DNA from: Pseudomonadota bacterium
GTDB lineage: Bacteria > Pseudomonadota > Alphaproteobacteria > Rhizobiales > Rhizobiaceae
Direction: 5' to 3'
Assembly: GCA_023422735.1 (NCBI GenBank)
Contig: JAFAGL010000089.1
Location: forward strand, 1-16,844
Length of the DNA: 16,844 bases
In this document: positions 7,298 through 15,500 of the stretch, piece after piece
How the letters are laid out: each line of letters starts with the position of its first letter
How positions within the stretch are numbered: position 1 is the stretch's first letter
Position numbers and translations under genes: made by a program
The notes under the pieces: model-generated
Told to the model about the DNA's origin: nothing
Database searches by the model: none
What the model saw: only the letters and a program-made list of their open reading frames with translations

Positions 7298-8569
7298 TCA
7301 GATCGGCAATCCCTGGAGCAGCTTCGGGGCAGGGCCGGAAAGGCCGGCGGCCTGACCAATAAAGAAGTCCTTCAAGCGCGGCATCCGGTCGACAAGTCCA
7401 AGGCCAAGGTCACGCAAAGCGCGAACGGCGCCAATATCGTTAGAAAACAGGCGGTTGAGCACATCCGTGGTGGCGCCCATCTGCACCGTGTCGAAGCGCC
7501 GCCAGCGTTGATAGGTTTCAAGAACGTCGAGCATGCCGATATCGCGTCCCAGCCGATCGGCTTCCACGATCACCTGCGCCAAAGCCGCCGCATCCTTGAA
7601 GCCGAGATTGAGGCCCTGACCGGCAATCGGGTGAATGCCGTGCGCAGCATCACCGGCCAGCGCGAACCGGTCCTTCACGAAATCGCGCGCCAGCGTCAAC
7701 CCAAGTGGCCAGGCGCGTTTGGCGCCTTCCACCCGGATCTCGCCGAGTTGCAAGCCGAAGCGCCGTTCGAGTTCCATTTCAAAGATCAGATCGTCTTCGC
7801 GAACCAGCCGTTCGGCGTCCTGCGTGCGTTCGGTCCAGACGATCGACGAGCGGTTGCCCGTCAAAGGCAAGGTGGCGAAAGGTCCGGCGGGCAGGAAATG
7901 CTCTTCTGCGCGGCCATTATGCGGACGCTCATGGGCCACCGTGCACACGATTCCCGACTGGCCGTAATCCCATTGCACGACCTTGATGCCGGCAAGATCG
8001 CGCAATTTCGAGCGCACCCCATCGGCTGCCACGAGAAGACGTGCTTCCAGCGCCCGTTTGTCGCTCAGCGTGATCTGCATTTTGGAGGGCGTGGCGGTGA
8101 AACTCGCGACGCCGGCTCCTTCGATCAAAACCACGCCGAGCTCATCGGCTCGCCGTCGCAGTACGCCGTTCAGATCAACATTGGCGATCATATGCGCAAA
8201 AGGCTCACCATCGCCCACCGCGCCGTCAAAGGTCAGGAACACGGGACGCACAGGATCGGCGGTGCGCGAATCCGTGACGATCATCTCGTTGATCGGTTGC
8301 GCTTTGTCGGCCAGTTCATCCCAGCAATCCAGTGCATCCAGCATGCGACGCGCGGCGGCTGCGATAGCGGAAGCGCGGCCATCCTTTTTCCAAACACCAG
8401 CGGGCGTTGGGTCGACCACGGTGACAGCAAGCGTCGGGCGCGATTGTTTGATTGAAACCGCGGTGGCCAAGCCGACATAACCGCCGCCCGCAATCAGCAC
8501 GTCACAATCAAGTGACGCCGATTGCGATCGGGAGGATTGGGAACGGGAAGATTTAGGGGATGACGCCAT
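7298..8569 (-). CDS. FAD-dependent ubiquinone-biosynthesis hydroxylase, UbiH/UbiF/Coq6 family
   Basis: A flavin monooxygenase that hydroxylates the aromatic ring of a ubiquinone precursor. In 423 residues it has the N-terminal Rossmann motif IAGGGYVGLA (FAD, about 26-35), the RASAIAAAARRML block, the mid-protein DG motif VAADGVRSKLRD, and the C-terminal FAD/ribityl motif ALAGDAAHGIHPIAGQGLN followed by LGFKDAAAL, the signature of the UbiH/Coq6 group. Which ring carbon it modifies (UbiH, UbiF or the broader UbiL type of alphaproteobacteria) cannot be told from sequence, so no symbol is given. The ATG at 8569 has GGAG 9 nt upstream; longer in-frame starts enter the divergent tesB gene. The first 20 residues are a Ser/Arg/Gln-rich extension. 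It is divergent from tesB with a 91-bp gap. Confidence 0.9.
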   Translation of the reverse strand: MASSPKSSRSQSSRSQSASLDCDVLIAGGGYVGLATAVSIKQSRPTLAVTVVDPTPAGVWKKDGRASAIAAAARRMLDALDCWDELADKAQPINEMIVTDSRTADPVRPVFLTFDGAVGDGEPFAHMIANVDLNGVLRRRADELGVVLIEGAGVASFTATPSKMQITLSDKRALEARLLVAADGVRSKLRDLAGIKVVQWDYGQSGIVCTVAHERPHNGRAEEHFLPAGPFATLPLTGNRSSIVWTERTQDAERLVREDDLIFEMELERRFGLQLGEIRVEGAKRAWPLGLTLARDFVKDRFALAGDAAHGIHPIAGQGLNLGFKDAAALAQVIVEADRLGRDIGMLDVLETYQRWRRFDTVQMGATTDVLNRLFSNDIGAVRALRDLGLGLVDRMPRLKDFFIGQAAGLSGPAPKLLQGLPI

Positions 8570-8596
8570 GCCGCGCTTCTCCTTGAGGTTGCTGCC

Positions 8597-8625
8597 TTGA
8601 CTTGCAGAAGGTGAGCCTGTTCCTA
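8597..8625 (+). promoter_or_regulatory. Weak candidate promoter of tesB
   Basis: TTGACT (8597-8602) and TTCCTA (8620-8625) are separated by 17 bp, and the leader to the tesB ATG would be about 30 nt. The -10-like hexamer is a poor match. Location in the divergent gap supports it; sequence alone does not prove it. Confidence 0.25.
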
Positions 8626-8660
8626 AACCGGACGTGTTCCGGAAGCGAGAGGCATCAACC

Positions 8661-9539
8661 ATGTCGGCAGACATGCAGGACTTGTTGGACATTCTCGATC
8701 TTGAAACGCTGGAACTCAACCTGTTTCGTGGTCGCAGCCCCCAGGCCAGCTGGCAGCGTGTTTTCGGAGGCCAGGTTATTGCCCAGTCGCTGGTAGCGGC
8801 CCAGCGAACGGTGGATGAAGAACGCCATGCGCATTCGCTGCATTGCTATTTCATGCGTCCGGGCGATCCCAAGGTTCCGATCATCTATGAAGTCGACCGC
8901 ATTCGTGATGGCGGCAGTTTCACCACACGCCGCGTCGTGGCGATCCAGCATGGCCATGCCATCTTTTCCTTGTCGGCATCTTTTCAAAAGGACGAGCCGG
9001 GTGCCGATCATCAGGCACCGCGACCGTTGGACGTGCCCGAGCCTGAAAGCTTGTTGACGCAAACCCAGATCATCGAACAGCATGGCGAGCATCTGCCCGA
9101 AGCGGTTCGCCGCTTCTGGGGACGTGAGCGCCCGCTGGAGATTCGCCCGGTCAATCTTGCGCATTACACCACACATGATCCGCAACCTCCGCGCCACGAT
9201 GTCTGGATGCGGATCAATGGTGCGATCGACACAGGCCGCGCCATTCGCAGCGCCATGCTCAGCTACATGTCAGATATGACCTTGCTCGATACAGCCAATT
9301 TTCCGCATGGCCGATCAGGATTCGAACCGAATATCCAGATGGCGAGCCTCGATCATGCAATCTGGTTCCATCGCCCGGTGCCGGATATGGGAGAATGGCT
9401 GCTGTACACTCAGGATACACCGTCGGCGACGGGCGCGCGGGGTTTTTGTCGCGGGCAGATGTTTTCGCGGGACGGCCTTTTGATCGCTTCAGTGGCACAG
9501 GAAGGTCTGGTTCGCGTAAAAACGAGGCAAAATACGTAA
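8661..9539 (+). CDS. tesB: Acyl-CoA thioesterase II
   Basis: Hydrolyses medium- to long-chain acyl-CoA to free fatty acid and CoA in the cytoplasm; the protein is a double hot-dog fold. The 292-residue product keeps family blocks in both halves: FRGRSPQASWQRVFGGQV, HSLHCYFMRPGD and DGGSFTTRRVVAIQHG in the first, and FEPNIQMASLDHAIWFHRP and GARGFCRGQMFSRDGLL in the second. By alignment to the E. coli enzyme from memory, the active-site triad is Asp205 (SYMSD), Ser229 (MASLDH, Thr in E. coli) and Gln280 (VAQEG). The ATG at 8661 follows GAGAGG by 8 nt and is preferred over an in-frame GTG at 8634. It is divergent from the ubiquinone hydroxylase gene. I see no terminator after it before the glnK promoter region. 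Confidence 0.96.
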   Translation: MSADMQDLLDILDLETLELNLFRGRSPQASWQRVFGGQVIAQSLVAAQRTVDEERHAHSLHCYFMRPGDPKVPIIYEVDRIRDGGSFTTRRVVAIQHGHAIFSLSASFQKDEPGADHQAPRPLDVPEPESLLTQTQIIEQHGEHLPEAVRRFWGRERPLEIRPVNLAHYTTHDPQPPRHDVWMRINGAIDTGRAIRSAMLSYMSDMTLLDTANFPHGRSGFEPNIQMASLDHAIWFHRPVPDMGEWLLYTQDTPSATGARGFCRGQMFSRDGLLIASVAQEGLVRVKTRQNT

Positions 9540-9652
9540 TCTCTCACTTAACGCCTAATATTTATGCAATTGGATAAGCGGATTGCGCCTGAAAACGTGC
9601 GCTCCCGTTCGCATTGCCTTCAAACTCACTAAAATTCCCAGCTTCGCCAGGT

Positions 9653-9668
9653 TGGCACGAAGTTTGAA
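9653..9668 (+). promoter_or_regulatory. Candidate sigma54 (RpoN) promoter of glnK-amtB
   Basis: TGGCACG-AAGT-TTGAA fits the sigma54 consensus TGGCACG-N4-TTGCW with one mismatch in the -12 element (GA for GC). The predicted transcript start near 9680 leaves a leader of about 72 nt. glnK-amtB operons are commonly RpoN/NtrC-controlled, which supports the call. A possible upstream NtrC-like inverted site (TGCGCC 9584-9589 and GTGCGC 9597-9602) is imperfect and weak. Confidence 0.6.
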
Positions 9669-9707
9669 TCTCCTTTCTCACTTGCCGGTAACGATTCGGC
9701 AAATCTG

Positions 9708-9727
9708 GGGCTGCGGGTTCAGCCCGC
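9708..9727 (+). other. Possible hairpin in the glnK 5' leader
   Basis: GGGCTG (9708-9713) pairs with CAGCCC (9720-9725), and GCGGG (9713-9717) pairs with CCCGC (9723-9727). The two stems exclude each other. They lie just upstream of the glnK ribosome site (about 9735-9744) and have no T-run, so this is not a terminator. A regulatory role is inference. Confidence 0.35.
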
Positions 9728-9751
9728 TGTGTAAAAGGGGTGAGACTGCGA

Positions 9752-10090
9752 ATGAAAATCGTCATGGCGATCATCAAGCCATTCAAGCTCGACGAGGTCC
9801 GCGAAGCGCTGACTGCAGTTGGGATTCAGGGGCTGACCGTAACCGAGGTCAAAGGTTACGGAAGACAGAAAGGCCACACGGAAATCTATCGCGGCGCTGA
9901 ATATGCCGTGAGCTTCCTGCCCAAGATCAAGATAGAGGTCGCCGTCGCGACGGACCTCGTAGACCAAGCTGTCGAGGCGATCACCGGTTCTGCCAAGACC
10001 GGCCAGATCGGCGATGGGAAAATCTTCGTTTACGCGCTCGACCAAGCGGTTCGCATTCGCACCGGCGAAACCGATACCGACGCGCTTTGA
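9752..10090 (+). CDS. glnK: Nitrogen regulatory protein PII (GlnK)
   Basis: PII signal protein that reports 2-oxoglutarate, ATP/ADP and glutamine status and, as the GlnK type, binds AmtB to block ammonium uptake when nitrogen is plentiful. From the ATG at 9752 the product has the standard 112 residues, which favours this start over 9740. It begins MKIVMAIIKPFKLDEVREAL. The T-loop reads GYGRQKGHTEIYRGAEYAV with the uridylylation site Tyr51. The second family signature, TGQIGDGKIFV, is at about 83-93. A Shine-Dalgarno-like AAGGGGTGAG precedes the start. It is 29 bp upstream of amtB with no terminator between, so the two form an operon; the pairing with amtB argues for glnK over glnB. Confidence 0.96.
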   Translation: MKIVMAIIKPFKLDEVREALTAVGIQGLTVTEVKGYGRQKGHTEIYRGAEYAVSFLPKIKIEVAVATDLVDQAVEAITGSAKTGQIGDGKIFVYALDQAVRIRTGETDTDAL

Positions 10091-10119
10091 GCGACAGCCA
10101 GGGATTCAAGGAGATTTTC

Positions 10120-11475
10120 ATGACTTTTTCTCGTTTATCGGCTGATCGTCTGGCCCCCTGGGCGCGGACCGGCCTATTGAGCACTGTAGCGACCCTGGCC
10201 GGCAGCGTTGCCGCGTTCGCACAGGAAACAACCGAACCAGCTGCGGAGGCGGTTGCGACGATCGACAGCGGTGACACCGCCTGGATGCTGGTTTCCACTA
10301 TCCTGGTCTTGTTCATGATCTTGCCCGGCCTCGCGCTGTTTTATGGCGGTCTGGTTCGCGCCAAGAATGTGCTGTCGGTTCTGATGCAATGCACGATGAT
10401 CACTGCGGCTGTGATCGTGGTTTGGGTGGTTTGGGGCTATTCCTTCGCGTTCGGCGGTTCGGAAAGCGCTTATTTCGGTGGTTTCGGCAAGCTGTTCCTG
10501 TCGGGCGTGACGCCCGATTCGGTATCGGGTTCGATCCCCGAATATGTTTTCATCGCCTTCCAGATGACTTTTGCCTGCATCACGCCAGCCCTGATCGTGG
10601 GCGGTTTTGCCGAGCGCGTGAAGTTCGGCGCTGTCGTCCTGTTCGTGATCTTGTGGGTCAGCATCGTTTATTTCCCGATCGCTCACATGGCTTGGGATGG
10701 GAACGGCCTGTTCTTCGGCTGGGGCGTGTTCGATTTCGCCGGTGGCACGGTTGTTCACATCAATGCCGGTATCGCGGCTCTGGTTGGAGCGATCATGATC
10801 GGTAAGCGCAAGGGCTATGGCGCCGACAATATGGCGCCGCATTCGCTGCCGCTGACGCTGATCGGTGCTGCCATCCTGTGGGTTGGCTGGTTCGGCTTCA
10901 ACGCCGGCTCGGCTGCTGCAGCCAATGGTTCGGCCGCACTCGCCATGGTCAACACATTCACGGCAACTGCCGGTGCTGTGATTGCCTGGTCCGTCATTGA
11001 AAAGATGCTGCGCGGCAAGGCGTCCATGCTGGGCGGCGCTTCGGGCATCGTCGCAGGTCTGGTTGCCGTGACCCCTGCGGCCGGCTTTGTTGGTCCGGTC
11101 GGTGCCATCGTTCTCGGCGCGATCGCCAGTGCGGTTGCTTATTACTTCGTGGCCGTGGTCAAGCTCAAGCTTGGTTATGACGACTCGCTTGACGTTTTCG
11201 GCATTCATGGCGTGGCAGGCATCATCGGCGCCATCGGTACTGGCGTTCTGGCGTCCTCGTCGTTCGGCGGCGTCGGTTACGAAGAAGGCGTGACGATGGG
11301 TGCACAGGTCTGGAACCAGGTGCTTGCCGTGGTCATCACCGTGGTGTGGTGTGGCGTGGTTTCGGCCATCCTGTTCAAGGTTGTGGACGTGGTGATCGGG
11401 CTGCGTCCGACGCCGGACGCCGAAGCTCAGGGCCTCGACATCACCTCTCATGGTGAAGTGGCTTACCACTCCTGA
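10120..11475 (+). CDS. amtB: Ammonium transporter AmtB
   Basis: Inner-membrane Amt/Rh-family channel for ammonium uptake, trimeric and gated by GlnK. From the ATG at 10120 (AAGGAG 6 nt upstream) the product has 451 residues: a signal peptide (hydrophobic to about residue 34, AFA then QE) and about eleven membrane segments. Key family residues are visible: FQMTFACITPALI (outer-gate Phe about 147/151), HMAWDGNG with structural Asp193, GGTVVHINAG with pore His213, GWFGFNAGSA, and DVFGIHGVAG with pore His363. The short cytoplasmic tail ends DITSHGEVAYHS. A TTG start at 10087 is rejected because it overlaps glnK and lacks a ribosome site. The gene follows glnK in one operon that ends at the terminator near 11523. 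Confidence 0.97.
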   Translation: MTFSRLSADRLAPWARTGLLSTVATLAGSVAAFAQETTEPAAEAVATIDSGDTAWMLVSTILVLFMILPGLALFYGGLVRAKNVLSVLMQCTMITAAVIVVWVVWGYSFAFGGSESAYFGGFGKLFLSGVTPDSVSGSIPEYVFIAFQMTFACITPALIVGGFAERVKFGAVVLFVILWVSIVYFPIAHMAWDGNGLFFGWGVFDFAGGTVVHINAGIAALVGAIMIGKRKGYGADNMAPHSLPLTLIGAAILWVGWFGFNAGSAAAANGSAALAMVNTFTATAGAVIAWSVIEKMLRGKASMLGGASGIVAGLVAVTPAAGFVGPVGAIVLGAIASAVAYYFVAVVKLKLGYDDSLDVFGIHGVAGIIGAIGTGVLASSSFGGVGYEEGVTMGAQVWNQVLAVVITVVWCGVVSAILFKVVDVVIGLRPTPDAEAQGLDITSHGEVAYHS

Positions 11476-11522
11476 GCCAGGCGTTAGGGGCATTCGCAAA
11501 TGCTTCCTGACCTCAGCAAAAG

Positions 11523-11552
11523 AAAGCCCGCTGGATTCCGGTGGGCTTTTTT
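11523..11552 (+). terminator. Rho-independent terminator of glnK-amtB
   Basis: From 11524 to 11548 an 11-bp stem (AAGCCCGCTGG with CCGGTGGGCTT, two G-T wobbles) closes a 3-nt loop, followed by a run of six T. It lies about 50 bp after the amtB stop. Confidence 0.92.
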
Positions 11553-11581
11553 GCGACAGTTAACGCAGCCTGACTTAACAA

Positions 11582-11594
11582 AAAGCAATGCTTT
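11582..11594. repeat. Short inverted repeat upstream of the Crp/Fnr gene
   Basis: AAAGCA-A-TGCTTT is a perfect 6-bp inverted repeat with a 1-nt centre, 69 bp before the regulator start. It could be an operator (for example for autoregulation) or chance. It does not match the FNR box TTGAT-N4-ATCAA. Confidence 0.35.
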
Positions 11595-11663
11595 GAAGGG
11601 CTTGGCAGTTATGCGGGACTTTTGTAATCACGCAATCAGTGTTTCCATGTAAGCGAGCGGCCT

Positions 11664-12383
11664 GTGCCTAGCCCTTTGGTTCTATTTCTTTCGCAGCGCG
11701 ACGATATCAGTTCCGACGAGATCGCTGCGTTGGATGGCCTGATCGTCAAGACGCAGGATGTAGCTGCCGGATCCGCGATGATTCGCCAAGGCGATCGACC
11801 GAAAACGAGCATTTTGATGCTGCAAGGGTTTTCGGCGCGCGCCCATTATCTTGCCAACGGCAAGCGCATGATCAGCGCGCTCCACGTTCCGGGCGATTAT
11901 GTTGATCTGCATTCTCTCTTGCTGGACCAGCTGGATCATGACGTCGTTGCGCTGACCGATTGCCGCATTGCGCTGACCAGCCATGTGGATTTGAAGCGGA
12001 TCACCGAAAAGATGCCGCATCTGGGGCGGTTATTGTGGTTGTCGACCACGATTGACGCCGCTTTGCACCGCGCATGGATCGTAGCGCTCGGGCGCATGTC
12101 GCCCCTCAGCCATCTGGCGCATTTCCTTTGCGAAATCTACATGCGTCTTGGCGTCGTCAATCTGACGCAGGAATTCAGCTACCGCTTGCCCATCACCCAG
12201 ATCGATCTGGCGGATATGCTCGGTTTGTCCGTGGTCCACGTCAATCGAACATTGCAGGAATTGCGTTCCACGGGCCTTGTCAGCTGGAATGGCCAGGCTG
12301 TGGTCATTCATGATTGGGACGGCTTGCGTGCAATTGCGCAGTTTGATGCGAGCTATCTGCAATTGCAAAAGGCTCCACGCTGA
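11664..12383 (+). CDS. Crp/Fnr-family transcriptional regulator
   Basis: A 239-residue regulator with an N-terminal cyclic-nucleotide-binding-like beta-barrel (about 20-110; RQGDRPKTSILMLQGFSARA, then HVPGDYVDLHSLLL), a dimer helix, and a C-terminal Crp-type winged helix (about 176-208; LPITQIDLADMLGLSVVHVN with RTLQELRSTGLV). Only two cysteines (100 and 156) are present, so it is not an iron-sulfur FNR oxygen sensor, and the phosphate-binding residues of cAMP-CRP (RSAxA) are not evident. Its ligand and targets are unknown. It belongs to the single-domain regulators common in rhizobia. The start is GTG at 11664; the ribosome site is weak, so a nearby start such as TTG at 11676 is possible. 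It is a separate unit between the amtB terminator and ftsK. Confidence 0.9.
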   Translation: MPSPLVLFLSQRDDISSDEIAALDGLIVKTQDVAAGSAMIRQGDRPKTSILMLQGFSARAHYLANGKRMISALHVPGDYVDLHSLLLDQLDHDVVALTDCRIALTSHVDLKRITEKMPHLGRLLWLSTTIDAALHRAWIVALGRMSPLSHLAHFLCEIYMRLGVVNLTQEFSYRLPITQIDLADMLGLSVVHVNRTLQELRSTGLVSWNGQAVVIHDWDGLRAIAQFDASYLQLQKAPR

Positions 12384-12489
12384 ACGCGCCAGGCTTTATA
12401 AGTTTTCTCTCCCAAATCTTCTGGCCGCCCTATTAGGCAAAACCGCTTGCAGGTGCAGCGCCGCAAGGTCACGTCGGAAAAATGCATGG

Positions 12490-12505
12490 TTAATGCAGCT
12501 TTAAC
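12490..12505 (+). promoter_or_regulatory. CtrA binding box upstream of ftsK
   Basis: TTAA-TGCAGCT-TTAAC is a perfect match to the full alphaproteobacterial CtrA consensus TTAA-N7-TTAAC, 75 bp before the chosen ftsK start. A CcrM methylation site (GAATC, 12529-12533) lies between the box and the gene. Cell-cycle control of ftsK is the inference. Confidence 0.7.
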
Positions 12506-12580
12506 CGTCGACTGGCTACGGTCCTTCCGAATCTTGCCGGCGTGATGCCGGCTTCGTTTCGGACGATCGAGGACTTGCAA

Positions 12581-15500
12581 ATGCGCACTGGGCTTTCGGC
12601 ACCCTTGAATATGGCTGATGCGGGCTATGGTCTGCGCGGTTTCGCGCGCCGTCAGGTTGCGAGGCTTCTGGGCTTTGCATTGCTGGGAATAGCGGTTCTC
12701 GGCGTGGGTGCGCTCGCCACCTGGAATGTCGCGGACCCAAGCTTCAGCCACGCGACGGACAATTCCGTCACCAATGCAATCGGCTATCCCGGTGCGGTGT
12801 TCGCTGATCTGGCCACCCAGTTTTTCGGGCTGGCAGCTTTGGCGGCCCTGGTGCCGTTGGCGATCTGGGGCGTGCTTCTGGCGACAGGACGCTTTATTGA
12901 TCGCAAGCCCACTCGTGCGCTTGTCTGGTTTTTGGGCAGTCTGCTGGCTGCCGGCGTAGCCGGTTGCTTCACCCCCAATTCCACCTGGCCATTGCCGACT
13001 GGCCTGGGAGGCGTGTTCGGAGATGTGGTTCTGAAGCTGCCATCGCTTGTTCTTGGCGCTTATCCGCAAGGTTTCGCGGGGCTGGTGCTGGCGGCGATCC
13101 TCATTCTGCCGGCGCTGGGACTTCTGGTGTTCGGCGCTGGCTTGGTGGATCGTCGCTTGCCATCGGACGATGGCTTCGAGGATGAAGAAATGCTGGCCGC
13201 CATGCCCGCCGGGGAACATCTCCAGGATGAACGCGGTTCGGTTCTGATCGGCATGGCCGGTCTTGTCACCCATTGGGCCTTGTCGGCCAAGGCGCTGGTC
13301 CGACGCGTCAAGGGCGGCTCCAGCCGCCACGAGCCGCGTTCCTACGGTTTGCGGCAGGCCATGGTGCGAATCGACCATGATCTCGACATGCGCCGACAGG
13401 ATTCGGCGATGGGTCATCGCGTCGAGCCGGGCTTTGGCCAGGCGTCGCAAGCCAGCGGTTACCCTCACGATCCCCGTCAGGACGCTTATCGCCACCCTTA
13501 CGCGCATGACGACCAGGATTTCGATCTGGACCGGGTGGTCGGCATATCCAATCCGCTGCCCCCCCAGCCGCAGGCTGCGCCCGTCATCGATGCGCCGGCG
13601 CGTCGCCCGATCGTGGTGGCCGAGCCGGCGCCTCCCATCCGCCAGCGAGTGGAACCGGATTGGTCGAACTGGACGCCGGTGCAGGAACGGCCGGGCGGTT
13701 ATGTTCAAAGCTTCCGCTCCATGCCGGGCATGCGGCGGGGCGATGGGCGCCAGGAACCGATGATGGAACCGATGATGGAGCCAGCGGCGGAGTCCGTGAT
13801 GGAGCCATCGCATGGTGGCTCGCCAATACCGGCTTCCGCACCCTATCCGGAACAGCACTCGGTCGCTTCTGCCTCCGAGCCGATGGCCTATTCGGATCGT
13901 CAAGCACCCGCTTTCGAGGACGCGGCCTATCAGCCGGATGACGATTATGACGATGTTCGGTTCGACGCCGCTGCGTTGGCCTCGCAGCCATTGAAGCGCG
14001 GTGTGGAAACCCCCGATCAGCTGTTCGATGCTCCGGCGATGGCGCATCGTGAGGCTCAGGCGCGGGGAATCCAGCGCACGGATGCGGCAGCCTCTTCGCG
14101 CGTCGTGGAAACGCCAATGCCCAGCCGCGCACGCATCGATGCGCCGGCCCCGCGGCCTGCTGCTGCCACAGTTCATGCGCCGATGCGCGGTCCCGCCGCC
14201 CAGAACGCGCGTGAGTTCATCGGCGAGGACACATTCACAATGCCTGCGCTGCAATTCCTGGCGGAACCGAAGAATCTCGGTCGTGATGCAAGCCTGTCGC
14301 GCGATGCGCTGGAACAGAATGCGCGTTTGCTGGAAGGCGTTCTGGAGGATTTCGGCGTCAAGGGTGAGATCATTCATGTGCGCCCGGGGCCGGTCGTCAC
14401 TCTGTATGAACTTGAACCGGCGCCCGGCATCAAATCCAGCCGCGTGATCGGCTTGGCCGACGATATCGCCCGTTCCATGAGCGCAATCGCCGCGCGTGTC
14501 GCGGTTGTTCCCGGACGCAATGCGATCGGCATCGAATTGCCAAATGCACGCCGCGAAACCGTTTATCTGCGCGAATTGCTGGCCAGCCAGGAGTTTGAGA
14601 CATCCAAGGCCAAGCTGGCGCTGGCGCTGGGCAAGACGATCAACGGCGAAGCCGTGATTGCCGATATCGCCAAGTTCCCGCATCTGCTGGTGGCCGGCAC
14701 GACCGGGTCGGGTAAGTCGGTGGCGATCAATACCATGATCCTGTCGATCCTTTACCGGATGCGGCCGGACCAGTGCCGTTTGATCATGATCGATCCGAAA
14801 ATGCTGGAATTGTCGGTTTATGATGGCATTCCGCATCTTTTGACGCCGGTCGTTACCGATCCCAAAAAAGCGGTCGTGGCCTTGAAATGGACGGTACGGG
14901 AAATGGAAGACCGTTACCGCAAGATGTCCAAGGTCGGCGTGCGCAATATCGAAGGCTTCAACCAGCGCGTGGCGCAGGCGAAGGCGAAGGGCGAAGCGAT
15001 CTCGCGCACCGTGCAAACCGGCTTTGATCGTGAAACCGGCGAAGCGATCTACGAAACCGAGGAGCTGAACCTCGATCCGTTGCCGTTCATTGTGGTCATC
15101 ATCGACGAAATGGCCGACCTGATGATGGTGGCGGGCAAGGATATCGAAGGCGCGGTGCAGCGGTTGGCGCAGATGGCGCGCGCTGCGGGCATCCATGTGA
15201 TCATGGCCACACAGCGTCCTTCGGTCGATGTCATAACCGGCACGATCAAGGCAAATTTCCCGACCCGTATCTCGTTCCAGGTCACGTCGAAAATCGACAG
15301 TCGCACGATTCTCGGCGAAATGGGCGCCGAACAGCTGCTCGGCATGGGCGACATGCTTTACATGGCCGGCGGTGGCCGCATCCAGCGTGTACACGGTCCG
15401 TTTGTTTCGGATGACGAGGTCGAAAAAGTCGTTGCCCATCTCAAAACGCAGGGCGCGCCGGAATATCTCGACGCCATCACAGAAGATGACGATGAAGACG

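Noticed and set aside
1573..7334. KOPS-like octamers (GGGNAGGG) at 2843, 3562 and 7327 on plus and 1573 on minus
   Set aside because: About four copies are expected by chance in a window of this size and GC content; no strand bias that can be judged from so few.
7274..8455. 393-codon plus-strand frame opposite the ubiquinone hydroxylase
   Set aside because: Codon-register shadow of a well-supported gene; no ribosome site or family motif.
10174..11499. 441-codon open frame opposite amtB
   Set aside because: Same codon register effect as for ftsK; composition (His/Asp/Arg/Asn-rich) is not that of a real protein, and amtB is certain.
11561..11580. GTTAAC...TTAAC pair before the Crp/Fnr gene as a CtrA box
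   Set aside because: The spacing between TTAA units is 11 nt, not 7.
12353..15439. 1,028-codon open frame on the minus strand opposite ftsK
   Set aside because: It is in exact codon-for-codon register with ftsK, so its stops would need TTA, CTA or TCA codons in ftsK, which are rare here. Its translation is His/Arg-rich low complexity with no recognisable domain.
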